In this document: positions 59,944 to 64,000 of the stretch, one piece after another
How the letters are laid out: the number at the start of each line of letters is the position of its first letter
Position numbering within the stretch: the stretch's first letter is position 1
From: Acetobacter sp.
Lineage (GTDB): Bacteria; Pseudomonadota; Alphaproteobacteria; Acetobacterales; Acetobacteraceae
NCBI RefSeq assembly: GCF_022483985.1
Contig: NZ_JAKVME010000001.1
Location: 1,178,001-1,242,000, forward strand
DNA: 64,000 nt
Direction: 5' to 3'
Translations under genes and position numbers: made by a program
The notes under the pieces: generated by a model
Told to the model about the DNA's origin: nothing
Database searches by the model: none
Seen by the model: the letters and a program-made list of their open reading frames with translations, nothing else

Positions 59944-60978
59944 TCAGTTCTCCTTGATATCGTAAAAGAGACTCATGTGAATCAGTCTCTCGTTGCGCTC
60001 TTCGATATAAAGGGCGCGATCGACCTCGGGCGGCCATGACGTGAACGACGGCCTCCCCACACTGGCCAGAGGCGAACGCGCTGCCGACGCATGGTTGCTA
60101 TGCGAGAGAATCTGCGCCAGCGACGCCAGATCGGCGAGCATGTGAACAGCGCAGGGTGCGCGGGGAATCTCTTCGAGCAGCAGGGCGAAGCGCACCCAGC
60201 CGTCCAGAGTGGCGATTTCCCGGATCGCTCCCTCGTATGAGACGTTGAAATGCGCAAGACGCGCCGGATCGTTGAGGAGTCCCGCGTGCGCCACATAAAG
60301 CGCCTCAATGCGTCGCAGGGCTTCCGTCGCCACCATGATCACCCGCGCCGTGACGAGAGCGTTCCCCTCCAGAGAATTGAGGCAGGGTGCGAGCCCTCTC
60401 AGCGCATTCCGGACAATCGCCAGACGGGGCGGAACGCGTTCATTGAGCGCCATATCCCCTTTTCCCGCCCGTATGCAGGCTGGAGAAAATCCCAGATGGA
60501 AAAAAATATTTTCCAGATAGGCAGACAGGCCGGGATGCACCGCGATGCCGGCCAGCAGTTCAGACACGCTTCGATGAATGGCTGCCCGCCGGACAGTCCG
60601 CCCGTTGGTCGCGATGCGGGCGAGTTTCTGCGTCTCCCGTCCCGCGAATCCTTTGGCCGCGGTATCAAGAAACCGCTCCCTGACATCCTGTGGCGTCAGG
60701 GTCTGGAAAGAGACCAGATGACGGATGAGAACCCGGTCAAACGCCGTCAGTGTAAACCCGAGAATGTCCCGCCCGTCGATCCCGGCCACCATCACACCGG
60801 TCCCGAACGGATTGGGCACAAGAAGCCGGGGCTGTTCATCAGGGTAAACCCTGAGAGCCATGCCCCCGCAGAGCGGGCTGGTGGCAGGGAGAAAAATGGT
60901 GATCCCGGTGGAAAGAGAAAGTGTCTGTCGCAGCGGGACAGGATCGACGATGAGAGTCTCCATGGGCGGTCCGGCCAT
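59944..60978 (-). CDS. unknown protein, first of a pair
   Basis: A 344-residue protein of no recognised family. An ATG at 60978 or at 60963 (METLIVDPVPLRQ) starts it. The N-terminal half is strand-rich (SLSTGITIFLPATSPLCGGM, then LLVPNPFGTGVMVAGIDG); the C-terminal half is helical (SELLAGIAVHPGLSAYLENI, ALRRIEALYVAHAGLL) and ends near residue 340. No signal peptide and no membrane helix. It is the first gene of the block and divergent from the RsmB-like gene. Confidence 0.7.
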   Translation of the reverse strand: MAGPPMETLIVDPVPLRQTLSLSTGITIFLPATSPLCGGMALRVYPDEQPRLLVPNPFGTGVMVAGIDGRDILGFTLTAFDRVLIRHLVSFQTLTPQDVRERFLDTAAKGFAGRETQKLARIATNGRTVRRAAIHRSVSELLAGIAVHPGLSAYLENIFFHLGFSPACIRAGKGDMALNERVPPRLAIVRNALRGLAPCLNSLEGNALVTARVIMVATEALRRIEALYVAHAGLLNDPARLAHFNVSYEGAIREIATLDGWVRFALLLEEIPRAPCAVHMLADLASLAQILSHSNHASAARSPLASVGRPSFTSWPPEVDRALYIEERNERLIHMSLFYDIKEN

Positions 60979-61125
60979 GTCCTTTCAAACATTCGGCATG
61001 ATATGAATTAAGAAATGCGCTCACTGAAAACGTACTGCTAAAAACCTGTCGGCGGCTAAAAACCCACTGGCACCGACCAGCCTGACGTGCGATGTCCTCG
61101 CCAGCCGATATTCACACCGGGAACA

Positions 61126-62508
61126 ATGAACATTCCGTCAAATACTTCGCAGCCCCGCTCCCGCAACGGATCGAAAAAAACCGACCCTGCCAAAACAGGT
61201 CAGGTCAGGGCACGCCGATCACGCACGCCAGCCGCGCCGGTTGTTCCTGATCCGACACGGGAAATTGCGTACGACATCGTGCGGGGCGTGATCGAAAACC
61301 GCCGCATGCTGGAAACGACGCTCGGCCGTTCACAGGAAGCACGCGAGGCCGAGCCGCGCGACCGTGCGGCCGCGCACCGTCTGGGTGCCGCGACGCTTCG
61401 TCATCTGGGAACGTTGTCCACCGTGCTGGAACCGTTCCTCCGCAAGCAGCCGCCCGAGCCGGTCCGCGTGGCGCTGCTCATCGGCGCCTGTCAGCTTCTG
61501 TTCCTTGAAACGCCGCCTCATGCGGCTGTCGGCACCACGGTCAATCTGCTGCGTCGCCGCGATCTCGCGCCATTCGCCGGACTGGCCAACGCCGTCCTGC
61601 GAAAGGTCGCCGCACAGGGCGCGACGCTTCTGGAAGGCCTTGATCAGGAACGGCTGAACATTCCCGGTTGGATGTGGTCGTCGTGGAAATATCTCGGCCC
61701 GGGTGTCGCCCGCAAAATCGCCCGTGGACTGGAGCAGGAAGCCCCGCTCGACCTGACCCTGAAATCTGATGCTCCTCCAATGGAAGAAGGAATTGTCCTT
61801 CCCACAGGATCGGTGCGCTTTCCGGCTGGAACCCGCGTTCCCGAGCTACCCGGTTTCGAGGAAGGCACATTCTGGGTTCAGGACGCCGCCGCGGCTCTCC
61901 CCGCCCGTCTTCTGGCGGCAAAGGCGGGTGAGCATGTGGCCGATCTCTGCGCGGCTCCCGGCGGCAAGACGGCGCAACTCGCCTGCACCGGCGCTCAGGT
62001 AACGGCGCTGGAGCGTGATCCCACCCGTCTGGAGCGGCTGAAGGAAAACCTTACCCGCCTGAAGCTCGATACGGTCAAAACAGTGTGTGCCGATGCGGCA
62101 GCGTGGCAGCCGGACGCGCCGCTTGACGCCATTCTGCTGGACGCTCCCTGCTCCGCCACCGGCACGGCGCGTCGTCACCCGGATTCCCTGTGGATCAAAC
62201 GTCCTCGCGACCTCGCCACCCTGATTGAAGCGCAGACAGGTCTTCTTGCTGCTGCGGCGCAGATGCTGAAACCGGGCGGGCGTCTCGTTTACGCCGTCTG
62301 CTCGCTTCAGCAGGAAGAAGGGCCGGATCAGGCCCGCAAAATTGCCGGTCAGTTCGGTCTCAGGGCCGACCCGATCAGGCCGGAGGAAATGCAGGATCTT
62401 CCCGAGGCCCTGACGCCTGAGGGATGGGTGCGTACCCATCCCGGTCTCTGGCCGGACCTCGGCGGAATGGACGGCTTCTTCGCGGCGCGCTTCATCAAGG
62501 AAGGCTGA
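61126..62508 (+). CDS. RsmB-like 16S rRNA (cytosine-C5) methyltransferase
   Basis: A 460-residue m5C methyltransferase of the RsmB/Fmu family. The N-terminal NusB-like part (REIAYDIVRGVIENRRMLE, then VALLIGACQLLFLETPPHAAV) binds RNA; the C-terminal catalytic part has LCAAPGGKTAQLAC (AdoMet site), LDAPCSATGTARRHPDSLW (catalytic Cys) and YAVCSLQQEEG (second Cys). The start at 61126 gives MNIPSNTSQ; the frame is open 13 codons upstream. A hypothetical gene follows after 12 bases. Confidence 0.92.
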   Translation: MNIPSNTSQPRSRNGSKKTDPAKTGQVRARRSRTPAAPVVPDPTREIAYDIVRGVIENRRMLETTLGRSQEAREAEPRDRAAAHRLGAATLRHLGTLSTVLEPFLRKQPPEPVRVALLIGACQLLFLETPPHAAVGTTVNLLRRRDLAPFAGLANAVLRKVAAQGATLLEGLDQERLNIPGWMWSSWKYLGPGVARKIARGLEQEAPLDLTLKSDAPPMEEGIVLPTGSVRFPAGTRVPELPGFEEGTFWVQDAAAALPARLLAAKAGEHVADLCAAPGGKTAQLACTGAQVTALERDPTRLERLKENLTRLKLDTVKTVCADAAAWQPDAPLDAILLDAPCSATGTARRHPDSLWIKRPRDLATLIEAQTGLLAAAAQMLKPGGRLVYAVCSLQQEEGPDQARKIAGQFGLRADPIRPEEMQDLPEALTPEGWVRTHPGLWPDLGGMDGFFAARFIKEG

Positions 62509-62520
62509 AGGATCGCAGGA

Positions 62521-63147
62521 ATGGAACCTGCCCGGATAGAGCATATCGACACGCCGGAGGGTCGTACTCTGTGGCGTGAGATGCTGGGTGTTCTTCCGGG
62601 ACTACAGGCCGTTCTGGGTTTCGTGACCAGTAAACAGGCTCTCTGCCCCTCCGGTAGACTTCTCTGGTATCAGGCCGAACTGTTCGAGCGCTGGTTTTTC
62701 CGCATCCCGTCTCCCCATACAGGCTGCATGATTCAGTCCGCTGATTCATGGACAGGTCCCTATCAGACGACGTTTTTTCGTTTTCAGGCGGCGAAAGACA
62801 TTTTGCTGGCAAGCTACAATGACGGTGGCGGCTTTCCTATTGGCGCCCTGTTTCTCACAGCACCGTCTTTCCAGTCTGTTTCAGGGATCGCTTTCAGCAA
62901 CCGTGATCTTTCATCGTTGATGGAAGACGCTTCATCTGCGTTTCAGGCTTTTTCCACACCAGTCTGGCAAGGAAGACCGGCTGTATCTTCCGCAACGGCC
63001 ATTCTTGGGCATGTGTCATCCGATGAGATCAGAACACGGTTGCTCATGCAGGAAGTAACGAGCCTGAAAAGCTGGCGTCAACCCGTCACGTTTCTCACGG
63101 CTCCGTTTTCGGATAACCGTGCCGGACACGTCTCTTTCTGTGTTTAG
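62521..63147 (+). CDS. hypothetical protein downstream of the rRNA methyltransferase
   Basis: A 208-residue protein of no recognised family, 12 bases after the methyltransferase gene. Stretches such as GVLPGLQAVLGFVTSKQAL and FPIGALFLTAPSFQSVS are distinctive but not diagnostic. No signal peptide or membrane helix. Cotranscription with the upstream gene is likely. Confidence 0.65.
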   Translation: MEPARIEHIDTPEGRTLWREMLGVLPGLQAVLGFVTSKQALCPSGRLLWYQAELFERWFFRIPSPHTGCMIQSADSWTGPYQTTFFRFQAAKDILLASYNDGGGFPIGALFLTAPSFQSVSGIAFSNRDLSSLMEDASSAFQAFSTPVWQGRPAVSSATAILGHVSSDEIRTRLLMQEVTSLKSWRQPVTFLTAPFSDNRAGHVSFCV

Positions 63148-63562
63148 CGGCGCAGACTGCGCTGGTGCGACAGGCCGGGTGCAACTGGCCGGGTGCAACT
63201 GGCTGGTGTGGCATTGCTGAATAGTGTGATGGAGTTGACCGACGGTGCAATTCCAGCAGTAATCAGACAAGGGATATCGGGTATTTTCCTATGAATCCGC
63301 TTTGTTTTTAAAGATTTCGACACCAAGGCAGCCCATTATCAGAACGAATCGTTACGGCCTCAAACCAACAGATTCTCTGAAAGAAACCGGCTGACCCACA
63401 TGGATCGCCATTTTAATGACTGATTGCCAACTCATCATGGTCATCTAAGAACTGTTTTATTTGTAACAAAAAAGAAGACAGCAAAGACCTGCTTCAGTCA
63501 TTTTATGCAGAAGCCTGAGAACAGATGTTGCACCCTTTCCGATGTTTGCCGATAACGAGGCC
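63148..63562. other. spacer before rpe with short tandem repeat
   Basis: About 415 bases without a supported gene. Its left part holds two adjacent copies of the 14-base unit GGCCGGGTGCAACT (63173-63200) with degenerate flanks on both sides; its right part is AT-rich and should hold the rpe promoter. Confidence 0.5.
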
Positions 63563-64000
63563 ATGACCAGCATTTCTTCTCCTCTGATTGCACCGAGCAT
63601 TCTGGCCGCCGACTTCGCCCGTCTGGGCGAGGAGGTCGCCGCCATAGAAAAGGCCGGGGCTGACTGGGTTCATCTGGATGTGATGGACGGTCACTTCGTG
63701 CCAAATATCTCTTTCGGACCGGCTATCGTAAAAGCGCTTCGTCCCCACTCGAAGCTGCCGTTCGACGTGCATCTCATGATTGAGCCCGTCGATCCCTATC
63801 TGGAAGCCTTCGCCAGCGCGGGAGCCGATCACATCACGGTTCACGCCGAGGCCGGACCGCACCTGCACCGTTCATTGCAGGCCATACAGGCGCTCGGCGT
63901 GAAAGCGGGTGTTTCGCTCTGTCCAGCCACACCGCCGGAAGCCCTGTCCGAAGTGCTTGATCTGGTGGACATCATCCTTGTGATGTCCGTCAATCCGGGA
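63563..64000 (+). CDS. rpe: ribulose-phosphate 3-epimerase (3' end outside window)
   Basis: Interconverts ribulose 5-phosphate and xylulose 5-phosphate in the pentose phosphate pathway, which is central in acetic acid bacteria. The visible 146 residues of about 220 include [51 protein letters not shown] and MSVNPG at the window edge, with the metal-binding His and Asp residues in place. ATG at 63563 with a close GAGG. Confidence 0.96.
   Translation, partial: MTSISSPLIAPSILAADFARLGEEVAAIEKAGADWVHLDVMDGHFVPNISFGPAIVKALRPHSKLPFDVHLMIEPVDPYLEAFASAGADHITVHAEAGPHLHRSLQAIQALGVKAGVSLCPATPPEALSEVLDLVDIILVMSVNPG

Overview
The window reads as chromosome of an acetic acid bacterium (Alphaproteobacteria, Acetobacteraceae; most like Acetobacter or a close relative). 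This rests on gene content and order (guaB; UPF0262; cysG; mutS-glnD; lipA with a RatA/Coq10-like gene; proB-obgE-rpmA-rplU; smpB-dapA; pheA-kdsB; secB opposite a Tim44-like gene; an ScfR-type regulator beside methylcitrate-cycle genes), on GC-rich coding sequence and on alphaproteobacterial families. The genus is inferred. The two edge genes, guaB on the left and rpe on the right, are cut by the window.

Layout. 1-5.8 kb: guaB, an AlbA_2 (Schlafen-type) protein, UPF0262, siroheme synthase, then a low-GC patch with an HExxH protein that looks acquired and 5'-truncated. 6-14.3 kb: TerC-like membrane protein, lipoprotein lytic transglycosylase, mutS, glnD. 14.4-17.1 kb: nikR divergent from a TonB-dependent receptor, with two GTATGA half-sites between them, suggesting nickel-controlled uptake. 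17.1-22.8 kb: Coq10-like gene, lipA, uvrD, and an OLD-family ATPase/TOPRIM protein. 22.9-26 kb: proB, obgE, rpmA, rplU. 26.1-28 kb: two tRNA-Ser genes bracket a decayed island with a low-GC glycosyltransferase and a tyrosine-recombinase remnant. 28.2-38.4 kb: LpxR-like protein, two-domain cold-shock protein, smpB-dapA, pheA-kdsB, cytochrome c, hisN, serA, comM, CsbD. 38.6-47.2 kb: TonB, lipoproteins, secB, histidine phosphatase, Tim44-like protein, orphan DNA methyltransferase, tri-haem peroxidase with an FNR-like site, Smr protein.

47.2-54.7 kb is the best-integrated module: an ScfR/PrpR-type regulator divergent from prpD-prpC-prpB-prpE, a complete propionyl-CoA methylcitrate route, with a perfect TTTGCAAA palindrome between regulator and operon. 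54.7-61 kb is the least understood part: a Ser/Thr-rich small protein, a bacteriocin-like peptide with a double-glycine leader, a FecCD/BtuC-type ABC importer with all three genes overlapping, and two adjacent proteins of unknown family just upstream on the same strand. 61-64 kb: an RsmB-like rRNA methyltransferase, a hypothetical protein and the start of rpe.

No CRISPR array, complete prophage, intact insertion sequence or rRNA gene was seen. The most promising material for something undescribed is the 55.4-61 kb block, followed by the NikR-receptor pair, the tRNA-Ser island and the lone OLD-family ATPase next to uvrD.
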